Shown: one piece after another, positions 34,859-43,211 of the stretch
Layout of the letters: the number at the start of each line of letters is the position of its first letter
How positions within the stretch are numbered: position 1 is the first letter of the stretch
Source of the DNA: Paenisporosarcina sp050269735
GTDB taxonomy: Bacteria > Bacillota > Bacilli > Bacillales_A > Planococcaceae
Length of the DNA stretch: 64,000 nt
NCBI RefSeq assembly: GCF_050269735.1
Contig: NZ_JBNNIX010000001.1
Location: 1,485,278-1,549,277, forward strand
Reading direction: 5' to 3'
Notes under the pieces: generated by a model
What the model was told of the DNA's origin: nothing
Database searches by the model: none
Seen by the model: the letters and a program-made list of their open reading frames with translations, nothing else
Position numbers and translations under genes: made by a program

Positions 34859-35128
34859 GAATTAATTGAAAAAAATCTCATACACCTTGTTTATCTTAGG
34901 GCCATTGCTAAGACAGCCTTGTTATTGCGCAAGGGATGCCTCAAGAGCTTGTTTCCTACAACTATGTAGTATTCAACTCCAGTAGCTAAGAACGCAAAGG
35001 GAAAACAACAACAACTTTAACAGAGCCTAACTTAAAAATAAGAATTAGAGCTCGATTTATGTCGAATACATAACTGAAGACACATAACTGTGCTGATTAA
35101 GTTGTGTTTATTATAGGAGGCGTCCATC
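34859..35128 (+). ncRNA. Structured leader or small RNA between hup and folE
   Basis: This 270-base stretch has no ORF with a ribosome site. It contains three short hairpins in a row: CTTAG-GGCCATTG-CTAAG (near 34895), CCTTG-TTATTGCG-CAAGG (near 34918) and CTACA-ACTA-TGTAG (near 34957), then a purine-rich AACAAC tract, and a repeated CATAACTG near 35069 and 35084. No T-tailed terminator was found, so it may be a long 5' leader of folE. It does not resemble the THF riboswitch. Confidence 0.35.
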
Positions 35129-35698
35129 TTGTCAAATGTAAATTTACAAAAAATAGAAGAAGCTGTAAAAATGATTTTGGAAGCAGTAGGCGAAGACCCA
35201 CAACGTGAAGGTTTGTTGGAAACACCAAAACGTGTGGCGAAAATGTATGCTGAAATGTTCTCTGGTCTACAGGAGGATCCTAAAGAATACTTTAAAACCG
35301 TTTTCCACGAAGATCATGAAGAGCTGGTTCTTGTTAAAGACATTCCGTTTCATTCGATGTGCGAACATCACTTAGTTCCATTTTACGGAAAAGCACACAT
35401 TGCCTATATTCCAAGAGACGGTGTAGTAACAGGTCTAAGCAAACTTGCGAGAGCAGTGGAGACAACGGCAAGACGCCCGCAATTGCAGGAACGTATTACG
35501 TCTACAATTGCAGATTCAATAATGGAGATGCTGAATCCTTATGGTGTCTATGTTGTAATTGAGGCTGAGCATATGTGCATGACGATGCGAGGAATTAAAA
35601 AACCTGGCGCTAAAACAGTTACTGCAGTGGCTCGTGGAATCTACGAGGAAGATCATGTTAAACGCAATGAAATTTTATCTTTTATTCAAATGAATTAA
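35129..35698 (+). CDS. folE: GTP cyclohydrolase I
   Basis: A 189-residue enzyme with the zinc and catalytic residues in MCEHHLVPFYGKAHIAYIP (Cys, His-His) and EAEHMCMTMRG (Cys, His). It converts GTP to dihydroneopterin triphosphate, the first step of folate synthesis; B. subtilis mtrA. TTG start at 35129 with AGGAGG 8 bases upstream. It is followed by mtrB, the conserved mtrAB pair. Confidence 0.95.
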   Translation: MSNVNLQKIEEAVKMILEAVGEDPQREGLLETPKRVAKMYAEMFSGLQEDPKEYFKTVFHEDHEELVLVKDIPFHSMCEHHLVPFYGKAHIAYIPRDGVVTGLSKLARAVETTARRPQLQERITSTIADSIMEMLNPYGVYVVIEAEHMCMTMRGIKKPGAKTVTAVARGIYEEDHVKRNEILSFIQMN

Positions 35699-35768
35699 GC
35701 AAGTAAACTTGGAATGTTAGGATATGCTATGATAAATAGACAATAAGGTTCATGGAGGAGGATGCTGA

Positions 35769-35990
35769 ATGGCACAGACAGAATACATTGTAATCCGCGC
35801 AGAAGAAGATGGTGTTCACGTAATTGGTCTTACTAGAGGTACTGATACAAAATTTCACCACTCTGAAAAACTGGATCGTGGAGAAGTTATGATTGCGCAA
35901 TTTACTGAACATACCTCAGCAATGAAAATCCGTGGAAAAGCAGAGATTCAAACAACTCATGGCACGATTCACAGTGAAACGAAAAAATAG
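35769..35990 (+). CDS. mtrB: trp RNA-binding attenuation protein TRAP
   Basis: A 73-residue protein with the TRAP sequence EYIVIRAEEDGVHVIGLTRG and KFHHSEKLDRGEVMIAQFTEHTSAMKIRGKA (in parts), including the tryptophan-binding and KKR-like RNA-binding surface. TRAP forms an 11-mer that, with tryptophan, wraps GAG/UAG repeats in trp leader RNA. GGAGGAGG lies upstream. The trp operon is not at its B. subtilis position in this window. Confidence 0.95.
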   Translation: MAQTEYIVIRAEEDGVHVIGLTRGTDTKFHHSEKLDRGEVMIAQFTEHTSAMKIRGKAEIQTTHGTIHSETKK

Positions 35991-36074
35991 GTTCAGTCTA
36001 CGTGAATGACTGACGTTGCTGTGCTATAATGACAAAATACGACACCGGCAATATAGCGAAATGGAGCACGTACG

Positions 36075-36863
36075 ATGAACGAACAATTCATACAACAAAC
36101 AATCGAACAATTTAGGTCGAAAATATTGATGTCTGTCCGTCATCGGACTCTTCGTATTCATGCGGGCGAACCGGATCTTCGCGAAGACCGATTATTTTTT
36201 TTGCTTTTACCATATTTAAATGGGGAGCATTGGAATGACGAGCATGAACAGTCAGCTATTTCAGTTGCAGTCATTTATAGTGCATTAGCGGCACATGATC
36301 AGATTAAAGAATTGAATGCTTCTTCTAAAAGTCAGCAGTTAACCGTGCTTGCGGGAGATTACTATAGCGGTCTTTACTACCAAATGTTAGCCAAGCTGTC
36401 CAATATTGATTTAATACGCTCATTATCAAATGGCATCATCGATATCAGTGAGAAAAAAGCTTCTGTCTATGACAATGTCAAGCAGTCGTTCGAAAAATGG
36501 ATGGAAACAATTCAGACCATCGAAAGCTTATCCATTGAGCAGTTTCATGAACATTTTGAGTATATTGGCTATCATTCGTTTGTACGCCGTGGATTATTAA
36601 TCCACCGACTCGAAAATGAACTAGAACTAGTCAAACTAGGAAAGAGCTCTCGCTTTCAAGAATCTTTAACAGAAAGCGAAAGCGAATATGGTTTTTCACA
36701 CCCATGGCTTGTCTTGTTGAACCGTGAACTGGCAAATCAAAAAATTAAAATGATGGAAGACATTTCACAATCACATCTACTAAGTCATGCTGTCCGACAG
36801 TTTTTGGTAGATTTGTACAAACTACGATTGAATGAACAAGTGTCAGTCATGAGAGAAAGGTGA
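36075..36863 (+). CDS. hepS: Heptaprenyl diphosphate synthase component I
   Basis: A 262-residue protein with low similarity outside the family but clear HepS features: ISVAVIYSALAAHDQIKE, LAGDYYSGLYYQMLAKL, and a helical fold without DDxxD motifs. It is the non-catalytic small subunit that sets product length of the menaquinone side chain together with HepT. It is followed after 7 bases by menH. Confidence 0.88.
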   Translation: MNEQFIQQTIEQFRSKILMSVRHRTLRIHAGEPDLREDRLFFLLLPYLNGEHWNDEHEQSAISVAVIYSALAAHDQIKELNASSKSQQLTVLAGDYYSGLYYQMLAKLSNIDLIRSLSNGIIDISEKKASVYDNVKQSFEKWMETIQTIESLSIEQFHEHFEYIGYHSFVRRGLLIHRLENELELVKLGKSSRFQESLTESESEYGFSHPWLVLLNRELANQKIKMMEDISQSHLLSHAVRQFLVDLYKLRLNEQVSVMRER

Positions 36864-36870
36864 CATAGGC

Positions 36871-37572
36871 ATGACCAAAACAAAAGAACAGCGTGTTCAT
36901 GAAGTTTTTGAAAAAATTTCAGGGAACTACGACAAAATGAATTCAGTCATTAGTTTTCAACAACATAAAAAATGGCGGGAAGACACGATGTCACGTATGA
37001 AGGTTCAACCAGGAAGCACCACTTTGGATGTCTGTTGCGGAACTGCCGATTGGACGATTTCAATGGGACAAGCTGTAGGTTCGAACGGAAAAGCAATCGG
37101 TCTGGATTTCAGTCAGAATATGTTGAATGTCGGAATTGAAAAAGTAAAAGCGTTTCCTCAGATTGAGCTCGTACATGGCAATGCGATGGACTTACCTTAT
37201 CCTGATAATACCTTTGATTATGTAACGATTGGTTTTGGCTTGCGGAATGTACCGGACTATTTGCAGGTCCTAAAAGAAATGCATCGTGTCCTCAAACCAG
37301 GCGGGATGTTTGTCTGTCTTGAAACATCGCAATCTGAGTTGCCTATATATAAGCAACTGTTTCGTTTTTACTTCAAGTATGTAATGCCGGTCTTCGGAAA
37401 GTTCTTTGCAAAAAGTTACAAAGAGTATTCCTGGTTACAGGAATCTGCGAAAGATTTCCCAGGTATGAAGGCTCTTGCAAAAATGCTTGAACAAGCTGGT
37501 TTCCAACAAGTGGAGTACAAGCCATATAGCGGCGGAGCAGCTGCAAGACATATTGGCATCAAAAAAGTTTAA
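36871..37572 (+). CDS. menH: Demethylmenaquinone methyltransferase (MenH/UbiE)
   Basis: A 233-residue SAM methyltransferase with motif I LDVCCGTADWTI, GLDFSQNML and the UbiE block GFGLRNVPDYLQVLKEMHRVLKPGG (in parts). It performs the last methylation of menaquinone, the quinone oxidised by QcrABC. Embedded between the two subunits of heptaprenyl diphosphate synthase, as in B. subtilis. AAAGGTGACATAGGC precedes ATG 36871. Confidence 0.94.
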   Translation: MTKTKEQRVHEVFEKISGNYDKMNSVISFQQHKKWREDTMSRMKVQPGSTTLDVCCGTADWTISMGQAVGSNGKAIGLDFSQNMLNVGIEKVKAFPQIELVHGNAMDLPYPDNTFDYVTIGFGLRNVPDYLQVLKEMHRVLKPGGMFVCLETSQSELPIYKQLFRFYFKYVMPVFGKFFAKSYKEYSWLQESAKDFPGMKALAKMLEQAGFQQVEYKPYSGGAAARHIGIKKV

Positions 37573-37594
37573 TTAGCGGGAGAAGGTTAGTGTT

Positions 37595-38569
37595 GTGGAA
37601 AAGATGAAGTTGAAGATGCTCTATTCTGATATGCGTTCAGATTTAGATCTCATCGAAAAAGAATTGGAAATAGCGGTGAATTCGTCTTCAGACTTACTCA
37701 ATGAAGCTTCTCTTCATTTATTACATGCGGGCGGAAAGCGAATTCGGCCCGTTTTTGTTTTGCTGGCAGCTAAATTTGGTAATTATCAAATTCAACAAAT
37801 CAAGCATGTCGCCGTACCATTGGAGCTGATTCATATGGCATCATTAGTACATGATGATGTAATAGATGATTCAGAAATGAGACGGGGACAGCTAACGGTA
37901 AAAGCACAGTGGAATAATCGAGTCGCCATGTATACCGGCGATTTTATTTTTGCCCGTGCGCTTGAATACATAACGAACATCCAAAATCCAAAAGCGCATC
38001 AAATTCTTTCATATACGATGGTTGAAATATGTGTAGGAGAAATCATTCAAATTGAAGACAAGTTCAAATTGGATCAACGACTACAAGATTATTTTAGACG
38101 GATTAAAAGAAAAACTGCATTATTGATTGCGTCAAGTTGTCAACTTGGTGCAGTGGTCTCAGGCGCCGATGAAAAAACCGCCAATCACTTAAAACGGTTT
38201 GGCTATTATGTAGGAATGTCATTTCAGATTATCGATGATATTTTGGATATTACTTCCACCGATAAAGAATTGGGCAAGCCTGCCGGATCTGATTTGATTC
38301 AAGGTAATATCACCTTACCGATCTTGTTTTTAAAAGATTCGCCAGAATTCAGGGCCGATCTTGAGTATGCTCTAACAGGAAATATGACTGAAGACGAGCG
38401 ACTGGCACTGGTTAAACGAATCAGGGAATCGGACGCGATTGAGAAGTCGAAAGCAATCAGCAATCGTTATTTACAGAAAGCATTAAAAGAAATCGATGCA
38501 CTTCCAACGTCTCTAGCAAAAAAATCATTACGTGATATTGCACTATATATGGGCAAACGTAAATTTTAA
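37595..38569 (+). CDS. hepT: Heptaprenyl diphosphate synthase component II
   Basis: A 324-residue trans-prenyltransferase with the first aspartate-rich motif in LVHDDVIDDSEMRRG and the second in IIDDILDITS, plus GGKRIRPVFVLL. Catalytic subunit with HepS, making C35 diphosphate for menaquinone-7. GTG start at 37595 with AGAAGG upstream; ATG 37604 is an alternative. Ends GKRKF, the family's usual C-terminus. Confidence 0.94.
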   Translation: MEKMKLKMLYSDMRSDLDLIEKELEIAVNSSSDLLNEASLHLLHAGGKRIRPVFVLLAAKFGNYQIQQIKHVAVPLELIHMASLVHDDVIDDSEMRRGQLTVKAQWNNRVAMYTGDFIFARALEYITNIQNPKAHQILSYTMVEICVGEIIQIEDKFKLDQRLQDYFRRIKRKTALLIASSCQLGAVVSGADEKTANHLKRFGYYVGMSFQIIDDILDITSTDKELGKPAGSDLIQGNITLPILFLKDSPEFRADLEYALTGNMTEDERLALVKRIRESDAIEKSKAISNRYLQKALKEIDALPTSLAKKSLRDIALYMGKRKF

Positions 38570-38671
38570 TAGGTTGAACAAACGAAGAGACAATGGTAAT
38601 ATTTTTTACGGTGGATAAAGTATCCATAACTATTTAGGGTTAAACTCTAAGTTATAATTGAAGGAGTGTTA

Positions 38672-39121
38672 ATGATGGAAAGAACTTTCTTAATGGTAAA
38701 ACCTGATGGCGTACAACGTAACCTAATCGGTGAAATCGTTGGTCGTTTCGAAAACAAAGGCTTCCAATTAGTTGGAGCAAAATTAATGCAAATTACACCT
38801 GAACTAGCTGGCGAACATTACGGCGAGCACAAAGAGCGTCCGTTCTTCGGTGAATTAGTAGACTTCATTACTTCTGGACCAGTTTTCGCAATGGTATGGG
38901 AAGGCGAAAATGTAATTGCTACTTCTCGTTTATTAGTAGGTGCTACTAACCCTAAAGAATCTGCTCCAGGAACTATCCGTGGCGATTTTGCTGTAACAGT
39001 TGGCAAAAACATCATTCACGGTTCTGACTCTGCAGATAGCGCTGTTCGTGAAATCGGTTTATTCTTCAAAGAAGAAGAGCTTGTTTCTTATTCAAAAGAC
39101 GCTAACAACTGGATTAACTAA
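38672..39121 (+). CDS. ndk: Nucleoside diphosphate kinase
   Basis: A 149-residue enzyme with the catalytic histidine in NIIHGSDS and the start MERTFLMVKPDGVQRNLIGE. It equilibrates nucleoside tri- and diphosphates. AAGGAG lies 7 bases before ATG 38672; ATG 38675 is an alternative. The cheR gene that follows ndk in B. subtilis is absent. Confidence 0.96.
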   Translation: MMERTFLMVKPDGVQRNLIGEIVGRFENKGFQLVGAKLMQITPELAGEHYGEHKERPFFGELVDFITSGPVFAMVWEGENVIATSRLLVGATNPKESAPGTIRGDFAVTVGKNIIHGSDSADSAVREIGLFFKEEELVSYSKDANNWIN

Positions 39122-39127
39122 TTAACT

Positions 39128-39164
39128 AAGCAGTCAAATGATTTTTCATTTGACTGCTTTTTTT
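39128..39164 (+). terminator. Terminator after ndk
   Basis: AAGCAGTCAAATGA (39128-39141) pairs with TCATTTGACTGCTT (39146-39159), then T run. Confidence 0.9.
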
Positions 39165-39189
39165 AATTTAAGCTAATGTATCTTTGCGA

Positions 39190-39344
39190 TATAATGGGTT
39201 GTATACAATCTTGATTCTCTAAAGAAGGATCCATTTCCGCATCAGCGTAAAGGAAGAGACCGGCACAAATGAACGGAGAAAAATTTTATAGTTTATAACA
39301 AAGAATTGAAGTAAATCGTCCGAATGAAATTTCGGACTTTTTTT
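39190..39344 (+). promoter_or_regulatory. Short transcript or attenuator leader before aroC
   Basis: A TATAAT box at 39190-39195 is followed by about 120 bases without a long ORF and then an intrinsic terminator: GTCCGAA (39318-39324), TTCGGAC (39331-39337), T7. Within it a nine-codon ORF at 39269-39298 reads MNGEKFYSL, with AAAGGAAG 12 bases upstream. A second extended -10 box (TGT-TATAGT, to 39389) lies after the terminator and could drive aroC directly. No T-box or known riboswitch consensus is present. Confidence 0.45.
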
Positions 39345-39430
39345 AATCGGACAAATAACGGTGAAAATGAAAAAGGTTTGTGTTATAGTGTTACTTAAAA
39401 TACTTTAGCGAGTTGAAGGGGGAAAGTGTT

Positions 39431-40612
39431 ATGCGTTATTTAACAGCTGGAGAATCTCACGGTCCACAATTGACCGCCATTATAGAAGGATTACCTGCAC
39501 AATTAACCATTACAGCAGAAATGATTAATAAAGACCTGAAAAGAAGACAGGGTGGACATGGTAGAGGCAGACGTATGCAAATTGAAACGGATACAGTTGA
39601 TATCACGTCAGGTGTTAGACACGGTAAGACATTAGGCTCCCCAGTCGCGTTGGTAGTTACGAACGACGATTGGAAGCATTGGACACATGTCATGGGAATC
39701 GAACCGTTGGAAGAAGGTTTGAACCCTGAAGATATCAAACGTCAAATTACGCGTCCCCGTCCAGGGCATGCGGATTTAGTAGGCGGCATGAAATATGGTC
39801 ATACCGATTTAAGAAACGTATTGGAACGATCTTCTGCAAGGGAGACAACAGTACGTGTGGCAGTTGGCGCAGTGGCTAAGCAGTTATTAGCGGAAATGGG
39901 AATCAGCATCGTTTCACACGTAACCGAAATCGGTGGGGTTAAAGCAGATCCATCCACTTGGGAAGGGCTGACTGTTAAGCAAATTCGTGAAATCATTGAA
40001 GAGGATCCGGTTTATTGCTTAGACCCGCAGGCATCAGCTTTGATGGTAAAAGCAATTGATGAAGCGAAAGAAAACGGTGACTCCATTGGTGGTGTTGTTG
40101 AAGTCATTGTGGAAGGAATGCCAGCGGGAATTGGAAGTTATGTACACTATGACCGAAAACTCGATGCAAAACTTGCTATGGCAGTCATGAGCATCAATGC
40201 GTTCAAAGGTGTAGAAGTTGGATTAGGATTTGAAATGGCACGTAAACCTGGCAGTCAAGTGCATGATGAAATTGTATGGGATCAAGAACAGGGTTATACA
40301 AGATCAACAAATCGCTTGGGAGGATTGGAAGGCGGTATGTCTACCGGAATGCCAATCGTTGTTCGTGGTGTAATGAAGCCTATACCAACACTATATAAAC
40401 CTTTACAAAGTGTCGATATTTCCACTAAAGAACCGTTTAAAGCAAGTATTGAGCGTTCAGACAGTTGTGCAGTACCAGCTGCTTCAGTTGTGGCGGAACA
40501 TGTAGTCGCATGGGAAATTGCCAATGCGATTTTAGAGCAATTCCATAGTGATCAAATGCCACAACTACTTAATTCAATCAATCAGCACCGCGCCTATACA
40601 AAGGAGTTCTAA
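39431..40612 (+). CDS. aroC: Chorismate synthase
   Basis: A 393-residue FMN-dependent lyase with the signatures GESHGPQL (7-14), RRQGGHGRGRRM and the RSDSCAVPAASVVAE block. It makes chorismate from EPSP; B. subtilis calls it aroF. ATG 39431 with AAGGGGGAAAG upstream. It leads the cluster aroC-aroB-aroH-hisC-tyrA-aroA with gaps of a few bases. Confidence 0.96.
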   Translation: MRYLTAGESHGPQLTAIIEGLPAQLTITAEMINKDLKRRQGGHGRGRRMQIETDTVDITSGVRHGKTLGSPVALVVTNDDWKHWTHVMGIEPLEEGLNPEDIKRQITRPRPGHADLVGGMKYGHTDLRNVLERSSARETTVRVAVGAVAKQLLAEMGISIVSHVTEIGGVKADPSTWEGLTVKQIREIIEEDPVYCLDPQASALMVKAIDEAKENGDSIGGVVEVIVEGMPAGIGSYVHYDRKLDAKLAMAVMSINAFKGVEVGLGFEMARKPGSQVHDEIVWDQEQGYTRSTNRLGGLEGGMSTGMPIVVRGVMKPIPTLYKPLQSVDISTKEPFKASIERSDSCAVPAASVVAEHVVAWEIANAILEQFHSDQMPQLLNSINQHRAYTKEF

Positions 40613-40615
40613 ATC

Positions 40616-41722
40616 ATGAATACTATTTCAATCGAGACGGAAAGCAAGTCTTACAAGGTTCATGTGGGTTCAACCATTTATGAAAATGCTTTAGCTTTGT
40701 ATGAACAGCAAATTCGACAAGCAGATCATGCAGTGATTTTTGTCGACGAAGCAGTCGCTGAACTGCATTTGGACAAATTGCTGAAGCCTCTCCAATCTTT
40801 TTTGGATACAGCAGTTCATGTATGTCAATTACCGTCTGGAGAATCCAGTAAAACTTTCGAGACCTTTTTGGCATGTCAGTCGTTCTTGTTAGAAAAAGGA
40901 TGTACCCGAAAATCCATTCTGTTTGCTTTTGGAGGTGGAGCATGCGGTGATGTCATCGGATTCGTAGCTTCTACATTTATGCGCGGTATTCCATTTATTC
41001 AATGTCCCACGACTATTTTAGCTCATGATAGTGCAGTCGGAGGAAAAACGGCAATCAATCATCCGCAAGGGAAAAATATGATTGGGTCGTTTTATCAGCC
41101 TGAAGCAGTCATTTTTGATACTTCAACATTAACAACTTTACCTCATCAACAAGTTTTATCAGGTATGGCTGAAGTTATCAAACATGCACTTATATCTGAT
41201 GAGAGATGGTTGGAAGAGTTGTTATCGTATCAATCTCTTGAAAATATGTCGGAAGAGCAAAAGTTATCTTTTCTAGTCAAAGGCATTCAAGTAAAGGCTG
41301 ACATTGTGAAGGCGGATGAGTTTGAACAATCGGTACGGAAATATCTGAATTTAGGTCACACATATGGACACGCAATCGAAGCTTCAGTTGGTTACGGTAA
41401 TATCACGCATGGGGAATCTGTCGTAATCGGACTGGTGATTTCGCTTCAGTTGAGTGAAAGTTTACTGTCTCTACCAGAAGGTACTGCCAAAAAACTATTC
41501 CATGCACTGCAAAAATTGGGCTATTCATTTCAACCCGTGTTAACGCAGGAAATCGATCAGCTTATTCCTTATATGAAACGGGATAAGAAGGCATCTTTTG
41601 GAGACCTTCACTTTGTATTACTTGAGAAGATTGGCAAACCTTGTATGAAAATTGTTCCCCTTGAAGAAGTAGTGAAGGCGCATGAGCAATTAAGACAATG
41701 GAGTAAGGAGGTGCAAACATGA
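40616..41722 (+). CDS. aroB: 3-dehydroquinate synthase
   Basis: A 368-residue NAD- and metal-dependent enzyme with FGGGACGDVIGFVAS, AHDSAVGGKTAIN and the metal-ligand histidines in MAEVIKHALI, NLGHTYGHAIE. Second step of the shikimate pathway. AAGGAG lies 9 bases before the ATG; the stop overlaps the aroH start. Confidence 0.95.
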   Translation: MNTISIETESKSYKVHVGSTIYENALALYEQQIRQADHAVIFVDEAVAELHLDKLLKPLQSFLDTAVHVCQLPSGESSKTFETFLACQSFLLEKGCTRKSILFAFGGGACGDVIGFVASTFMRGIPFIQCPTTILAHDSAVGGKTAINHPQGKNMIGSFYQPEAVIFDTSTLTTLPHQQVLSGMAEVIKHALISDERWLEELLSYQSLENMSEEQKLSFLVKGIQVKADIVKADEFEQSVRKYLNLGHTYGHAIEASVGYGNITHGESVVIGLVISLQLSESLLSLPEGTAKKLFHALQKLGYSFQPVLTQEIDQLIPYMKRDKKASFGDLHFVLLEKIGKPCMKIVPLEEVVKAHEQLRQWSKEVQT

Positions 41723-42090
41723 TACGAGGTATAAGAGGAGCGACAACTGTAACAGAAGATTCGGCAGCTCAAGTTTTGGCGGAGACAGAAAAACTGGTGT
41801 TGGCTATGGCTAAAGAAAACGACGTAAAACCTGAGGATGTTGCTTCAGTTATCGTTTCAACGACTACTGATATAGCTTCTGCATTTCCAGCTAAAGCCGT
41901 GCGCAGCATTCCAGATTGGACATACGTACCTGTTATGTGTACACATGAAATGGATGTGCCTGGTGCCATGCCATTGTGCATACGGGTATTAATGCATGTC
42001 AATACCGAAAAATCACAACGCGATATACTTCATGTATACTTGAACGATGCAGTTAAATTACGACCCGATTTACTAACAAACATTAAGTAA
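41719..42090 (+). CDS. aroH: Chorismate mutase (AroH class)
   Basis: A 123-residue trimeric chorismate mutase starting MIRGIRGATTVTEDS with Arg7 of the active site, and CIRVLMHVNTE later. It rearranges chorismate to prephenate, toward Phe and Tyr. ATG overlaps the aroB stop (ATGA). The trp operon that follows aroH in B. subtilis is missing; hisC comes next. Confidence 0.95.
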   Translation: MIRGIRGATTVTEDSAAQVLAETEKLVLAMAKENDVKPEDVASVIVSTTTDIASAFPAKAVRSIPDWTYVPVMCTHEMDVPGAMPLCIRVLMHVNTEKSQRDILHVYLNDAVKLRPDLLTNIK

Positions 42091-42110
42091 GAAGGTAGAG
42101 GCGATTGACG

Positions 42111-43211
42111 ATGAAGTGGAAAAACCAATTAACAGGGATGAAACCATATCAACCAGGACGTTCCATCGATGAAGTGAAAAAGATGTATGGCTTAGATCAT
42201 ATTGTAAAGCTTGCTTCCAACGAAAACCCTTTTGGAACTTCTCCGAAAGTTAATGAGTTCCTGGAAAACCAAGCGACAAATCATGCCATATATCCAGATG
42301 GATACGCAAGTAGTTTACGCCAGGCCTTGGCTGAAGCGTTAGGTGTGGAAGAACAGCAATTGTTATTTGGAAATGGCTCGGACGAAATTATTATGATGAT
42401 TTCACGTGCTTTACTTCAACCTGGAGTCAACACCGTAATGGCCATCCCTACCTTCCCGCAATATCGACATAATGCAGTCATTGAAGGTGCAGAGGTCCGC
42501 GAAGTTCAACTGAAAGACGGAGAGCATGATTTGGAAGAAATGACACGTCAAATTGATGGAAATACAGCGGTGGTTTGGCTGTGTTCACCAAATAATCCGA
42601 CGGGCATGCTCATTAATCAGCAAGAGCTAGAACAATTTGTTCAAAAAATTTCAGAAGATGTACTCATCGTCTTAGACGAAGCTTATTTCGAATACATAAC
42701 TGACCCTACATATAAAAACTCACTTGAACTTCTAAAAAAATACGGCAATGTCATTGTCTTACGAACTTTTTCAAAAGCGTATGGGCTCGCAGGTTTCCGT
42801 GTGGGTTATGCAGTAGCGCAAAAAGAATTGATTGCCCGTCTAGATCCGGTAAGAGAACCATTCAACAATACGGTCATAAGCCAAGGTGCAGCATTGACTG
42901 CTTTACATGATTCATCATTCATCGGAAAATGTGTGATCGAAAATGAATCCGGAAAAAAACAATTTAAGGAGTATGCTACAAAACACAAACTTCATATTTA
43001 TCCATCTCAAGGAAACTTTGTACTTCTCCAAGTTAAAGCTGACTCAGATACAGTATTTGAAGGGCTCCTGAAAAAAGGTTTTATTATACGTAGCGGGAAT
43101 GCACTTGGAACGCCGGGATATATCCGTATTACAATTGGCACGAAACAGCAAAATGAGGTTTTCCTGCAGTCGTTGACTGATGTATTAACAGAATTAGAGG
43201 TACTTGCATGA
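42111..43211 (+). CDS. hisC: Histidinol-phosphate/aromatic aminotransferase
   Basis: A 366-residue class I/II PLP aminotransferase with the PLP-lysine in TFSKAYGLAGFRVG, LASNENPFG at the N-terminus and SPNNPTG. In Bacillus HisC acts in both histidine and Phe/Tyr synthesis, which explains its place among aromatic genes. ATG 42111 is preferred over TTG 42105 because of spacing to the GGTAGAGG site. Confidence 0.93.
   Translation: MKWKNQLTGMKPYQPGRSIDEVKKMYGLDHIVKLASNENPFGTSPKVNEFLENQATNHAIYPDGYASSLRQALAEALGVEEQQLLFGNGSDEIIMMISRALLQPGVNTVMAIPTFPQYRHNAVIEGAEVREVQLKDGEHDLEEMTRQIDGNTAVVWLCSPNNPTGMLINQQELEQFVQKISEDVLIVLDEAYFEYITDPTYKNSLELLKKYGNVIVLRTFSKAYGLAGFRVGYAVAQKELIARLDPVREPFNNTVISQGAALTALHDSSFIGKCVIENESGKKQFKEYATKHKLHIYPSQGNFVLLQVKADSDTVFEGLLKKGFIIRSGNALGTPGYIRITIGTKQQNEVFLQSLTDVLTELEVLA

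Noticed and set aside
34859..35128. THF riboswitch or 6S RNA upstream of folE
   Set aside because: The THF consensus blocks are absent, and no long closing stem with a central bubble could be drawn for 6S RNA.
39190..39430. T-box leader before aroC
   Set aside because: No GGGTGGNACCGCG T-box sequence or specifier hairpin is present.
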